This document shows positions 47,015 through 55,748 of a stretch of 64,000 nt of DNA, in pieces. A model generated the notes under the pieces. That model was not told the DNA's origin, made no database searches, and was given only the letters and a program-made list of their open reading frames with translations. How positions within the stretch are numbered: position 1 is the first letter of the stretch; the number at the start of each line of letters is the position of its first letter. The stretch comes from Kozakia baliensis (GTDB lineage: Bacteria; Pseudomonadota; Alphaproteobacteria; Acetobacterales; Acetobacteraceae). The translations under genes were made by a program, and so were the position numbers. The stretch is taken from assembly GCF_001787335.1 (NCBI RefSeq), contig NZ_CP014674.1:2212501-2276500 (forward strand), given 5' to 3'.

Positions 47015-47138
47015 TACACGCCGTCGCCGTCGCCGGCCCTGCCGCGCCAAAGCGGTTGGACGATCAATTTACAAAACGGACCACGCATAATCGATTTTAA
47101 GATCAAAAATATTACGAAATGAGCAAGCCTGTATGTGA

Positions 47139-47276
47139 GATCGTAACACACCGCGCCGATGTTATTCGAACAAAAAATATACTGCTGTTATTTATGAAGA
47201 ATACTTGGGCGAGAATTATTTCTCCCGGACGGATTGGTCACCTCTTATTCCACGCAAAGACGTCACAGCCAAATAA
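47139..47276 (+). pseudogene. Decayed third copy of the immunity-like gene
   Basis: In one frame the sequence reads NKKYTAVIYEEYLGENYFSR then TDWSPLIPRK and stops; this parallels the KYISIECQETWGGQYFSRTG, WSAHAPLGAS part of the intact copies. The rest of the gene is not seen, the start is missing, and the stop at 47274 ends it early. It shows the array once had at least three members. Confidence 0.65.
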
Positions 47277-47693
47277 TAGGGGATCAATCCGAAGAAAGCG
47301 TTGCATACAAGTAAGGACTTCAATGCCCGTTTTCCACGACCGATACCCCGTGAAATTTCGGAACTGACACGTGCTGAAGCAGCAATTTGCGAATATGGGT
47401 TTGGGACGAAGGTTAAGAAAGAGTTCGGTTTCCCCTCACCTTTTGGCCGATACAATAACGCACGGAACTGCGGCCAGGCCGATCCATGTTGTCGCGAGGA
47501 TTTTGGAAATTTCCGAGAAGAAGCCCGGCCAATGAACAAAGCCCCGGATTGGAACTCTATATCGCCCGTACCCATGGAAGGACACTGACAGTCACATTCA
47601 ATATCCGCTCATCGGCGAAAAACAGACGAAGCGGATATTTCTTGTATCCCTTACAATGTTCGCTGTTTTTACGGACGAGAGACTTCGCGCCAT
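47277..47693. other. Intergenic region after the immunity array, nothing recognised
   Basis: About 415 bases. Several short overlapping frames exist on both strands, for example one with LYIARTHGRTLTVTFNIRSS, but none has a ribosome site or a family I know. The most likely content is decayed coding sequence. Confidence 0.5.
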
Positions 47694-48287
47694 TCAGCCC
47701 AATGTATTGAAATGTCGCAAGATCCATGAGCCTTCATAGATCAATCCGAAAATAACGAAACCGAGGTGAAATCGCCGGTTCGGCGTATAAATCGCAACCC
47801 CGCACAACACGAGATAAGCTGGCACCCTGAACCAATATTCCATTGAGAACATCGTGTAATGGGCGTGCCCTTTTATCAAGGTGTCGATTAGATCGAAGAC
47901 AACGGTCGCACCAAAAATCGCAAAGAACCATTTGCGGCGCGATAGGAAAAAATCCTCATATCCCGTGTAATCGCTAATAGTATCGGGAAACAGGAATGCG
48001 CTGAGGAAAAATAAAAGAATCGCGTAGATAATGAGGAATAGATATATTTCAAAAGTCCAGTGCTGCACATCGACGAGCCAAAATTCCCACCACCAGAAGT
48101 GGATGAGCGTGATGAGCATGGTCATGACCCATCCGATATGCACCGGATAGATCCGGGTTTGTCCTGGATGTTGAATAATACGGACCAACCCGGTCAGAAG
48201 GCGCGTAATGCTCAAGCCGAGCACCATGCCCATGATCATGCGGACGTGCTGAAAAATCTCGGCTGGGGGCAGCGATACATTCGTCAT
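47694..48287 (-). CDS. Polytopic membrane protein of unknown function
   Basis: A 197-residue protein with about six hydrophobic segments, for example MIMGMVLGLSITRLLTGLV, MTMLITLIHFWWWEFWLV, YLFLIIYAILLFFLSAFLFP and FFAIFGATVVFDLIDTL. The pattern of a Trp-rich third of the chain (HFWWWEFWLVDVQHW) stands out. I do not recognise it. It is read in the same direction as the short-chain dehydrogenase but 57 bases behind it. Confidence 0.65.
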   Translation of the reverse strand: MTNVSLPPAEIFQHVRMIMGMVLGLSITRLLTGLVRIIQHPGQTRIYPVHIGWVMTMLITLIHFWWWEFWLVDVQHWTFEIYLFLIIYAILLFFLSAFLFPDTISDYTGYEDFFLSRRKWFFAIFGATVVFDLIDTLIKGHAHYTMFSMEYWFRVPAYLVLCGVAIYTPNRRFHLGFVIFGLIYEGSWILRHFNTLG

Positions 48288-48343
48288 GACGTTCGATCTT
48301 CAAGAACTAAAATACGAACATTACCGCCCTGCCGCATAAAGTG

Positions 48344-49117
48344 TTACTTCGTGGTGTAACCGCCATTGACCAGGATGGTCTGCCCCGTCATCCACCAACC
48401 GTCTGAGACAAGGAAGCGCACGAAAGGTGCGATATCCTCAATATCGGTCAGTCCCGTTTTGCTGAAAGCGGAGAGGGCCGCGGCGGCTTTATGATACGCC
48501 ACGGCGTCCGGCGCTTCCTGGCCATAGAAGAACGGCGTATCCATCGGCCCAGGACCGACGGCGTTGACGGAGATTCCGCGCGCGCCATATTCCTTTGAGG
48601 CCGCACGGGTGAAATGTTCAACCGCGGCCTTCGACCCGGCATACGTTGAATAGAAAGGCGTGTAGGCCCCCAAAAGCGAGGTGACGAGCGTCAGAAGCTT
48701 GCCGTTATCGTTGAGATGAGCCCCAGCTTCCTTGATAAAGAAATAAGCGGCTTTCGTATTGACCGCGAACATGGCGTCGAACTCGTCTTCCGACGTTTCG
48801 GCGATCGGCTTTTTGAGCACCTTGCCAACCGTATTGATGGCGATATCCGGCTTGCCAATGGCGGCGACCGTATCGGCGAACAGCTTCGCATTGGCGGCTG
48901 CCGTCGTCAGATCGGCCTGAAATGCCACGGCATGCGCGCCCGCCGCCTTCAGATCGGCGAGGGTCTTATCGGCCTCGGGCTTCGATGCTACGCTATTATA
49001 GTGAATCGCGATGGCCTTGGCGCCCGCCGCCGCCAAATCGCGAGCGATCAACCCGCCCAGATTTTTTGCACCACCGGCGATAAGAACGGTTTTTCCCTTG
49101 ATACTGTGATCCGCCAT
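48344..49117 (-). CDS. Short-chain dehydrogenase/reductase (SDR family)
   Basis: A 257-residue NAD(P)-dependent oxidoreductase. The cofactor site is GKTVLIAGGAKNLGGLIARD, a variant of TGxxxGxG, followed by NTVGKVLKKPIAETSEDEFD and the catalytic YSTYAGSKAAVEHFTRA (YxxxK), with the upstream serine in LVTSLLGAYTPF. The ending MTGQTILVNGGYTTK is classical. A LysR-type regulator is divergent; target compound unknown. Confidence 0.94.
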   Translation of the reverse strand: MADHSIKGKTVLIAGGAKNLGGLIARDLAAAGAKAIAIHYNSVASKPEADKTLADLKAAGAHAVAFQADLTTAAANAKLFADTVAAIGKPDIAINTVGKVLKKPIAETSEDEFDAMFAVNTKAAYFFIKEAGAHLNDNGKLLTLVTSLLGAYTPFYSTYAGSKAAVEHFTRAASKEYGARGISVNAVGPGPMDTPFFYGQEAPDAVAYHKAAAALSAFSKTGLTDIEDIAPFVRFLVSDGWWMTGQTILVNGGYTTK

Positions 49118-49200
49118 GGTTCGATCTCCCTGTTGCGTTCAGAAAGTGTCTGTCACGCTTTCCATTTCATCAGATTATCATTCATTGTATTGATATAAAG

Positions 49201-49224
49201 TTGTCTCTTTCGACAAGACATGTC
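49201..49224. promoter_or_regulatory. Inverted repeats between SDR and LysR genes
   Basis: TTGTC-TCTTTC-GACAA is a perfect 5-bp inverted repeat, followed at once by the 8-base palindrome GACATGTC. LysR proteins bind T-N11-A type dyads between divergent genes, so this is the likely operator. Confidence 0.5.
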
Positions 49225-49244
49225 GAATATCACGAACAAACCGC

Positions 49245-50168
49245 TTGCGGCAGACCTTTGAGGTGCTTTTGGACCGGATCGATCTCTTTCGCATTTTCGC
49301 CCGCGTGGTCGAAACAGCAAGTTTCACGCGCGCTGCCGACACGCTCAAAATGCCCCGCTCCACGATTTCCACCGCAATTCAGGAGTTGGAAGCCAGAGTT
49401 GGAACGCGGTTGCTAACGCGCACGACCCGCTCCGTTTCCGTCACCCCAGATGGCGCGGCCTTCTACGATCATTGCGTGAGGCTTGTGTCCGATGTGGAGG
49501 AAGCTGAAGCGTTGTTTCGGCGGGATAAGATCGGGCCGCAAGGAGTGTTGCGCGTCAATCTGCCGGGGCGGATCGGCCGGTTGATCATCGCCCCCGCATT
49601 GCCGACATTTCTGGAGCGTTATCCGGCGGTCGATATCGAACTCGGCATGACCGATCGCGCGGTCAATTTGGTCGAGGATGGCATCGACTGCGCATTGCGC
49701 GTCGGTCCGCTACAGGATTCGGGGTTAATCGGGAGAAAGATCGGCGATCTAACGCTCATCAATGTGGCCAGCCCTGCTTACCTTACCCGACACGGCGTTC
49801 CTAAGTGTCCCGCCGAGTTGAGGCATCATTACGTCGTTCGTTACGCATCTCCCTCCACAGGTCGGGTGGAGGACTGGGAATGGGTGGAAAACGGCGAGAT
49901 TCGCGCGATGGCCGTCAGCGGACGCGTGACGGTGAACAGCGCCGAGGCATCCATCGCCTGCTGTCTCGCAGGCCTTGGGCTGATTCAAATCCCAGCCTAT
50001 GATGTCAGGCATCATCTTTCGGCAGGAGAACTCGTGGAGATCATGCCGGAATGGCGTGCGGAACCGCTGCCGATGACCATTCTCTATCCGCACCGCAAGC
50101 ATCTCTCACGCCGCCTTCAAGCTTTCATAGAATGGGTTACACCGATCTTGAGTCAATACTTCGATTAA
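49245..50168 (+). CDS. LysR-family transcriptional regulator
   Basis: A 307-residue regulator. The helix-turn-helix is at the start (DRIDLFRIFARVVETASFTR, AADTLKMPRSTISTAIQELE) and the periplasmic-binding-like effector domain begins near 95 (GVLRVNLPGRIGRLIIAPAL). It is of the CrgA/DmlR subgroup. The start codon is uncertain: TTG here, or the TTG eight codons later just before DRIDLF, which is nearer to the GAGGTG site. It most likely controls the divergent SDR gene. Confidence 0.92.
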   Translation: MRQTFEVLLDRIDLFRIFARVVETASFTRAADTLKMPRSTISTAIQELEARVGTRLLTRTTRSVSVTPDGAAFYDHCVRLVSDVEEAEALFRRDKIGPQGVLRVNLPGRIGRLIIAPALPTFLERYPAVDIELGMTDRAVNLVEDGIDCALRVGPLQDSGLIGRKIGDLTLINVASPAYLTRHGVPKCPAELRHHYVVRYASPSTGRVEDWEWVENGEIRAMAVSGRVTVNSAEASIACCLAGLGLIQIPAYDVRHHLSAGELVEIMPEWRAEPLPMTILYPHRKHLSRRLQAFIEWVTPILSQYFD

Positions 50169-50400
50169 AAAGGCTTTCTCAAATCAAGGCCGCATAATTT
50201 CTTTTGTCTTCTGAAAGAGTTGAGTGGATCAGAAGATTTAATCGGGAATCGAACTTGTGCCTCCAGGGGATAAAGGCCGATATATCGACGTTATAAATTA
50301 ATTTATAAGTGTTTTTGCGTTACAATTCTTTCTCCCCTTCTCATTGATTAGCCATAACAAATAAAATACAAAACCTTATCGTAAAAAATTATGGAATATC

Positions 50401-51432
50401 ATGGCGCCCGTTCAAGAAACCAAGCCGGCAGCGTCGGGATATTCCGACGAGACGGCAAGATCGGTCCGGCAGTATCAAGGCGCTCATTTCGGCACCAGTC
50501 TCTTTCAGGTCATCTCGACCATAGGCCTGCTTCTAATCTGCTATGCCTTACTCTATACGGGTTTGGCACATGGGTGGTGGGCGGCTCTGGTGCTGACCCC
50601 TCTCGCCTCTGGTTTATCCATCCGCACATTCGTCTTGCAGCATGATTGCGGGCATGGGTCACTGTTCAAAAGCCGGTGGAGCAACGATGTGACGGGGCGC
50701 CTTTGTTCACTGCTAACATTGACGCCTTACGACCATTGGAAAAAGCATCATGGTCTACACCATGGATCGTGGAACAATATGGATACACGGGGGCGACTAT
50801 CGGATTTGTATTCCGACTGCATGACGGTGGCGGAATACAAGAAGATGACGCGCTTGAAAAAGTGCCTTTACCGGATCAGCAAAAATCCTTTCCTCACTAT
50901 TTTTCTAATGCCGCCTTTCATCTTTTTTATTGTCTATCGGATTGCTTTCGACACACCGCGTCATTGGGTACGGGAACGCGCCGGGGTTTATTTCACCAAT
51001 TTGTGCCTGTTTCTCGGTTACGGAGCGCTCGCTTGGCTAGTGGGGCTGAAATTCGTAGCGCTTGTCAGTTTCATGGTGATCTATCCTGCCGCCGTAATTG
51101 GGGTATGGCTGTTCCTTGTGCAGCATAAATTCGAAGGAGTTCAGTGGACTGAACACCCGCAATGGAACAATTTCGACGCAGCTACAACCGGATGTTCCTT
51201 CCTAAGACTTTCCAAAATTTTGCGCTGGTTCACAGGGGATATCGGCACCCATCACATACACCATATGGCGCCAGGAATTCCCAATTACCGATTGGTGGCC
51301 TGTCATGAAGCACATCCTGTTTTTCAGGACGTGAAGGTACTCAGCTGGCAAGACGGCATCCGAGAGGCCTGGATCAACGTACTATGGGATGAAGAAGCCC
51401 GCGCCATGGTGGATTTGCGCTCTGTTACGTGA
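50401..51432 (+). CDS. Membrane fatty acid desaturase
   Basis: A 343-residue di-iron membrane enzyme introducing a double bond in acyl chains. The three histidine boxes are present: LQHDCGHGSLF (about 80), HHGLHHGSWN (about 118), and GTHHIHHMAPGIPN (about 281). Four hydrophobic stretches are seen at about 39-58, 60-78, 164-184 and 200-238. The preceding 230 bases are AT-rich without a clear promoter. It could adapt membranes to temperature or solvent. Confidence 0.93.
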   Translation: MAPVQETKPAASGYSDETARSVRQYQGAHFGTSLFQVISTIGLLLICYALLYTGLAHGWWAALVLTPLASGLSIRTFVLQHDCGHGSLFKSRWSNDVTGRLCSLLTLTPYDHWKKHHGLHHGSWNNMDTRGRLSDLYSDCMTVAEYKKMTRLKKCLYRISKNPFLTIFLMPPFIFFIVYRIAFDTPRHWVRERAGVYFTNLCLFLGYGALAWLVGLKFVALVSFMVIYPAAVIGVWLFLVQHKFEGVQWTEHPQWNNFDAATTGCSFLRLSKILRWFTGDIGTHHIHHMAPGIPNYRLVACHEAHPVFQDVKVLSWQDGIREAWINVLWDEEARAMVDLRSVT

Positions 51433-51769
51433 GGGTGTTGTGGCGGTTTTTCCAGGGAAACTGAAACGAGAAAGAGCGTTCACGACCGCGCCAATCAAAG
51501 CAGTCCATTCCGTTGCAAGCACCTCATCGCGGTTCTTGAGGACCCGACAGATGTAGAAATATCGGCACGATCATTAAAAACATAAATGCGATGGGCATAA
51601 AGAAAGTTTATATTGTCGATCTTATGAAATCGTTTCCCGCCAACCAACAGAAACTACGCAAACATAAATTCGCTTCAAATAAGTTATTATTATCCGAAAA
51701 TGGACGTTGTAAAGAAGCTCTACAGCATAGATAAATATTTTAACATATCAAACTAATTTAAATCGATTA
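51433..51769. other. AT-rich non-coding region, nothing recognised
   Basis: About 340 bases between the desaturase gene and the broken Old Yellow Enzyme. No terminator, RNA or reading frame with support is seen. Confidence 0.5.
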
Positions 51770-52042
51770 TACGCCCAGCGCCCCGATATCGGGTTGATCG
51801 TCACGGAAACCACCAACAGTTCAGTTCAGGCGCGTGGCTATCCCTACATCTCTGGTATCCAAATCGTCGTCTGAAAGCGCGTGACCGATGCCGTGCATCG
51901 TCGTGATGGCAAAACCTTCCTGCAACTCTGGCACACTGGCATGATGTCGCACCCCAACATGCACGATCGCGCGCTAGACAAAGCCGCACGCCTGTCCGAA
52001 GACATGCTCGCTCCCCAAGCCTCGGCATCCGGCCCATCTTGA
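51770..52042 (+). pseudogene. Remnant of an Old Yellow Enzyme (alkene reductase)
   Basis: One frame reads YAQRPDIGLIVTETTNSSVQ, then ARGYPYISGI, a TGA stop at 51872, and directly KRVTDAVHRRDGKTFLQLWH, TGMMSHP. It parallels YYAQRASAGLIVSEAT, KPVTKAVHERGGKIVAQLWH of the intact enzyme at 17137-18213. Both ends of the protein are missing, the stop replaces a tryptophan position (TGG to TGA), and a few residues before it are deleted. It is not a recent copy of the intact gene, since sequences differ widely. Confidence 0.85.
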
Positions 52043-52063
52043 AAAATTGGAAAAACTCGCCTC

Positions 52064-52410
52064 ATGACCCGTCATCGTTTTCTCGTCGCCACGGATCTGG
52101 TCATGTCGGTAATTTGTAAACGCGCTACGGAATCGCTCAAAACTGCGCCGGAACAACCCGATACGCCGTGGCAACCCAGTGCCTCGGCCTCGGGCGAAAT
52201 CATCCCCGGCAAGGGTGGCACGCGCTCCCTCGCCCTGCCTTCCAACCAAGACATCCACCCGCGCCACGCCACGCCACGCCGGACGTGCAAAGCACGCGCC
52301 CTGACGATCTGGCGGATATGATCGACATCTCTCAATCCAACAATCCCAGCACCTGCCGTGCCTTCGCCACCGGTGCTCCCGGCAACACTCCGCCAGCCGA
52401 AACGCCTTAA
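52064..52410 (+). pseudogene. N-terminal remnant of a TolC-family outer-membrane lipoprotein, frameshifted at a pentamer repeat
   Basis: The frame from the ATG reads KRATESLKTAPEQPDTPWQP and LPSNQDIHPRHATP, then loses phase. In the frame offset by the repeat it continues DVQSTRPDDLADMIDISQSN with NPST, a typical start of the TolC/OprM efflux core (L.D.I.I.Q.NNP). The two parts meet exactly in CGCCA repeats; removing one unit gives a continuous 113-codon product. It then stops far before a full TolC length (over 400), right at the pabB start. The N-terminus looks like a damaged lipoprotein signal (VICKRA). Confidence 0.65.
52262..52280 (+). repeat. Pentanucleotide repeat CGCCA, 3.8 copies
   Basis: CGCCA is repeated in tandem inside the TolC-type remnant. 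Both reading frames translate PRHATP across it, five bases apart, so gain or loss of one unit switches frame. This is typical of slipped-strand mispairing. Confidence 0.8.
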
Positions 52411-53693
52411 TGCGGCAAACCGAACTCCCTTGGCGCTCGCCGGATGCGTTCCTTGCCGCTTGGGCGCATGAACCCTGGCTTGTCTTGCTCGATAGCGGCG
52501 GCCCGCTTTCCGAGCGCACACGCTGGACCATTTTTTGCCGCCGCCCCAGCCAAACCCTCGTCAATCACGGCGAGAGCGACCCCTGGCCGCAACTGCGCGC
52601 CATGCTCCCTCCGACTACGCCACCCAGTGATCTTCCCTTTACCGGTGGCATCATCGGCCTCGCCAGCTACGAAGCAGGCATGCGCCTGGAACACATCGCC
52701 TCGCGCCACCGCAGCGATGAACCCCTCCTTATCGCCGCCCGCTATGACGGCGCGTTGCTATTCGATCGCCAGGAAAAACAGCTGTTTTGGGCCAGCCATA
52801 ACGACACGCCGCCGCCGGACGATCTTCCCGCCTGCACCATCAAACCCGCCTCGCTCCCTCACCTTCATTTCACATCGGATCTCGACGCTTCAGCTTGGCA
52901 AGAAGCCGTTCGCCAAACCATCGTGCGCATCGCCGAGGGCGAGATCTTCCAAGCCAATCTCACCGCGCGCTGGACCGCGCCGCGCCCGGAAGGTCTCTCC
53001 CCGGTCGATCTCTACCGCCATCTTCGCAAATCCTCACCGGCCCCTTTCGGCGGATTGTTCGCCTCACCTGGCTTCGCCCTGCTCAGCGCCTCGGTCGAAC
53101 GCTTCCTGTCCATGAACCCGCAAGGGCGGATCGAAACCCGCCCGATCAAAGGCACCGCTCCACTTGGCGCAAATGCGGAAGAAAACGCCGCCATTGCCGC
53201 CCGCCTGGCCACAAACGAAAAAGAATATGCCGAAAATCTAATGATCACCGATCTGATGCGTAATGATATCGGGCGCGTCTGCGAAATTGGCTCTGTCACC
53301 GTGCCTGAACTTTGCGCGGTCGAACGCTTCACCCATCTACACCACCTCGTTTCCTCCGTACGCGGCCAACTTCGCGCCGGACTGAACGGTATCGACCTGC
53401 TGCAAGCCACGCTTCCGCCAGGCTCCGTCACTGGAGCGCCCAAACACCAGGCCATGCGATTGATCGATGAACTCGAAGGTTCAGCCCGTGGCGTTTATTG
53501 CGGCAGCCTGTTCCGCCTCGGCGTGGATGGCGCGCTCGATAGCAACGTCATCATCCGCTCTCTCTCCCTGACGGACACCACCCTCCGCCTCGGCGCAGGC
53601 GGCGGCATCACCTACCTCTCAAACCCCCAACAAGAATATGCCGAAATGCAACTTAAAGCCGCAGCGTTGCTGAACTTGTTCGCAGCATCATAA
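52410..53693 (+). CDS. pabB: Aminodeoxychorismate synthase component I
   Basis: Makes 4-amino-4-deoxychorismate for folate, using ammonia from PabA. The 427-residue enzyme has the chorismate-binding fold: AEGEIFQANLTARW, PAPFGGLFASPGFALLSASV, RIETRPIKGTAPLG, ENLMITDLMRNDIGRVCEIG, PGSVTGAPKHQAM with the catalytic region, and GVYCGSLFRLGVDGALDSNV. The start overlaps the stop of the TolC-type remnant frame (TAATG). PabC lies two genes downstream; no pabA is in the window. Confidence 0.94.
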   Translation: MRQTELPWRSPDAFLAAWAHEPWLVLLDSGGPLSERTRWTIFCRRPSQTLVNHGESDPWPQLRAMLPPTTPPSDLPFTGGIIGLASYEAGMRLEHIASRHRSDEPLLIAARYDGALLFDRQEKQLFWASHNDTPPPDDLPACTIKPASLPHLHFTSDLDASAWQEAVRQTIVRIAEGEIFQANLTARWTAPRPEGLSPVDLYRHLRKSSPAPFGGLFASPGFALLSASVERFLSMNPQGRIETRPIKGTAPLGANAEENAAIAARLATNEKEYAENLMITDLMRNDIGRVCEIGSVTVPELCAVERFTHLHHLVSSVRGQLRAGLNGIDLLQATLPPGSVTGAPKHQAMRLIDELEGSARGVYCGSLFRLGVDGALDSNVIIRSLSLTDTTLRLGAGGGITYLSNPQQEYAEMQLKAAALLNLFAAS

Positions 53694-54107
53694 AAAAACA
53701 GCACGTTACCAAACCGGGATCACGCGCCACGATACAACCCATTCAGCAACACGCGCACCGGTTCTGTCCCGAGCCTATCTTCCAGCAATTGTCTTATTTA
53801 GGCCCAGCAGGCCCAACCCATGCGCCTGCGCCCAATGAGCCGCTGCCTGGGCGCTGATCGCGACCGGACGAAAACAGCCTTCCCGCAGCGCTTCTGCGCC
53901 TCCCTTTTGGGAAACTGACCGACAAGATGACGAATTTTCTTCTCCGCTAAAGATACTCGGCTAAAACCTTCATTATTCGTAAAGCCTTTTTTGCGCGAAG
54001 CAGTTCCGCAAACGATGCAAGACGTATGTGTTTCCGTCAAAAAAAATCCCTTCTCGAAATGCCGCCTTCTGTCGAGACGCGCGTTTTCCTGAAAGGAAAC
54101 CAGCTAC
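53694..54107 (-). other. Region with decayed coding sequence, minus strand
   Basis: About 410 bases between pabB and the CYTH gene. On the minus strand one frame reads GGAEALREGCFRPVAISAQA and AAHWAQAHGLGLLGLNKTIA, and after a one-frame shift EDRLGTEPVRVLLNGLYRGA with a stop. Joined, they look like the end of a real protein that has broken. I cannot name the family. Nothing on the plus strand is convincing. Confidence 0.4.
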
Positions 54108-55673
54108 ATGAAGGGGAGCCATCCCTTCAGCGGATCGGGCGGAAAAGCAATGTCTGGGAAAAACACCACACTGCCGTTGGAAATCGAACTCAAGCTGCTT
54201 TTCCCGCCGGAAGCCCGTCCCCAACTCGACCGTTATATCGCTTCGCTCGATACCCTGGGTCAGAGCGAGAAAAGGCACTTAGTGACGACCTATTACGACA
54301 CGCCCGACCTGGCGCTTAGCCATGCCGGGCTGGCCTTGCGCATCCGGCGTTCCGGTCATGAGCGTATCCAGACTTTGAAAACCTCCGAACAAGAAAAACG
54401 ATTGGCTTCCCATCGTGGAGAATGGGAATGGCCGGTCAAGTCGGACCAGCCCGACCTTACCTTACTTGCCGATACACCCGCCGCCGCGCTGACCGAAGCG
54501 CTGGATGGAAACCTTGCTCCCGTCTGGGTCTCGGACGTGTACCGCACCAGCCACACGATCCAGCATGATGACGCCGTCGTGGAACTGGCCGTCGATGAAG
54601 GCGCAGTCAGGGCCGGAAACGCACAGGATACGATCCGCGAAGTCGAACTGGAACTCAAGGCCGGCCCCGTTACCGCGCTTTACGGCCTTGCGCTGGCGCT
54701 ACAAAACGAAATCCCGCTCCGGATCGGCACGCTGACGAAAGCCGAACGGGGGCACCATTTGCAAACCGGCACGCCGAGAAGTTTCGAAAAAGTCGATATC
54801 CCCAAGCTGACCCGCAAAACGACACTGGCTGAGGGCTTGAAAACCCTCCTCAGCGCTGGACTGAACGCTTTGATCCGCAACCAGCCTGCCGCCGAAGCGG
54901 AAGATGCGGAAGGCATACATCAGATGCGCGTCGCCATCCGCCAGTTGCGCACCATTCTTCATTTGCTCAACGGATACACGGATCGCCACACGTTGGATTT
55001 GTTTCAATCCGAATTACGCCGCATCGGGCGCGAGTTGGGAGAAGCGCGCGATTGGGATGTTTTCTGCCTCGAAACTCTCCGCAAGGCGTTCGAAACGCCT
55101 GACGAGAACGATCCGATCCGCATGCTGCACGATGACGCCGCCGAAAAAAGGACAAACGCCCATCGGCAGCTTCGTCTGGAACTGGAAAAAACAGCCCTCA
55201 CCACGTTGGTGCTCTCGCTAACGGTTTGGATCGAAAACCCTGCCTTTGCCAAGGATGAAGCCCTGCTGACGTCTCCGCTTTCCGACATCGCGCCGATATT
55301 ACTCGACCGTCTTGCCCATAAGGTGATGCGACGCGGGCGGCACATCCGCGAGCTTTCCGCGAAAGAGCGGCACGATTTGCGCAAATCGCTCAAGAAACTC
55401 CGCTACGGCGCCAGCTATTTTGCAAAGCTGTATCCCACTCACGCCGTCAAAACCTACATGAAACATTGTAAAAAGCTGCAACTGCAACTGGGCGAAATCA
55501 ACGATGCCGCCGTCGCCGCAACGCTGATCGGCAGTTTGAGCGAGGCACATCTCAATCTCGCGCCCGCCGCCAGCGCATTTTCCAACTGGAACGACGAACG
55601 CCTCCAGCAAGCCCTGCACTCTCTTCCCGCCGCATGGAAGGGCTTCCGTAACACCAAGCCTTTCTGGCACTGA
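54108..55673 (+). CDS. CYTH and CHAD domain protein (triphosphate tunnel metalloenzyme type)
   Basis: A 521-residue cytoplasmic protein. The CYTH domain (about 20-215) carries the EXEXK signature in LEIELKLLF and TTYYDTPDLALSHAGLALRI; such enzymes hydrolyse inorganic triphosphate. The CHAD domain (about 240-510) is helical and histidine-rich (IHQMRVAIRQLRTILHLL, GRELGEARDWDVF, DLRKSLKKLRYGASYF) and binds polyphosphate. AAAGGA lies about 11 bases ahead of the ATG; an ATG 14 codons in is an alternative. It separates pabB and pabC. Confidence 0.94.
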   Translation: MKGSHPFSGSGGKAMSGKNTTLPLEIELKLLFPPEARPQLDRYIASLDTLGQSEKRHLVTTYYDTPDLALSHAGLALRIRRSGHERIQTLKTSEQEKRLASHRGEWEWPVKSDQPDLTLLADTPAAALTEALDGNLAPVWVSDVYRTSHTIQHDDAVVELAVDEGAVRAGNAQDTIREVELELKAGPVTALYGLALALQNEIPLRIGTLTKAERGHHLQTGTPRSFEKVDIPKLTRKTTLAEGLKTLLSAGLNALIRNQPAAEAEDAEGIHQMRVAIRQLRTILHLLNGYTDRHTLDLFQSELRRIGRELGEARDWDVFCLETLRKAFETPDENDPIRMLHDDAAEKRTNAHRQLRLELEKTALTTLVLSLTVWIENPAFAKDEALLTSPLSDIAPILLDRLAHKVMRRGRHIRELSAKERHDLRKSLKKLRYGASYFAKLYPTHAVKTYMKHCKKLQLQLGEINDAAVAATLIGSLSEAHLNLAPAASAFSNWNDERLQQALHSLPAAWKGFRNTKPFWH

Positions 55674-55748
55674 CGCAACAACGCGCAACATGCAGGCAGA
55701 ATTTCGAATGCATTCAAACACCAAGACCGCTTCGAAAATTTTCACGGT

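Noticed and set aside
47301-47710. Small plus-strand frames after the immunity array as new genes
   Set aside because: Overlapping frames of similar length on both strands, no ribosome site and no recognisable pattern.
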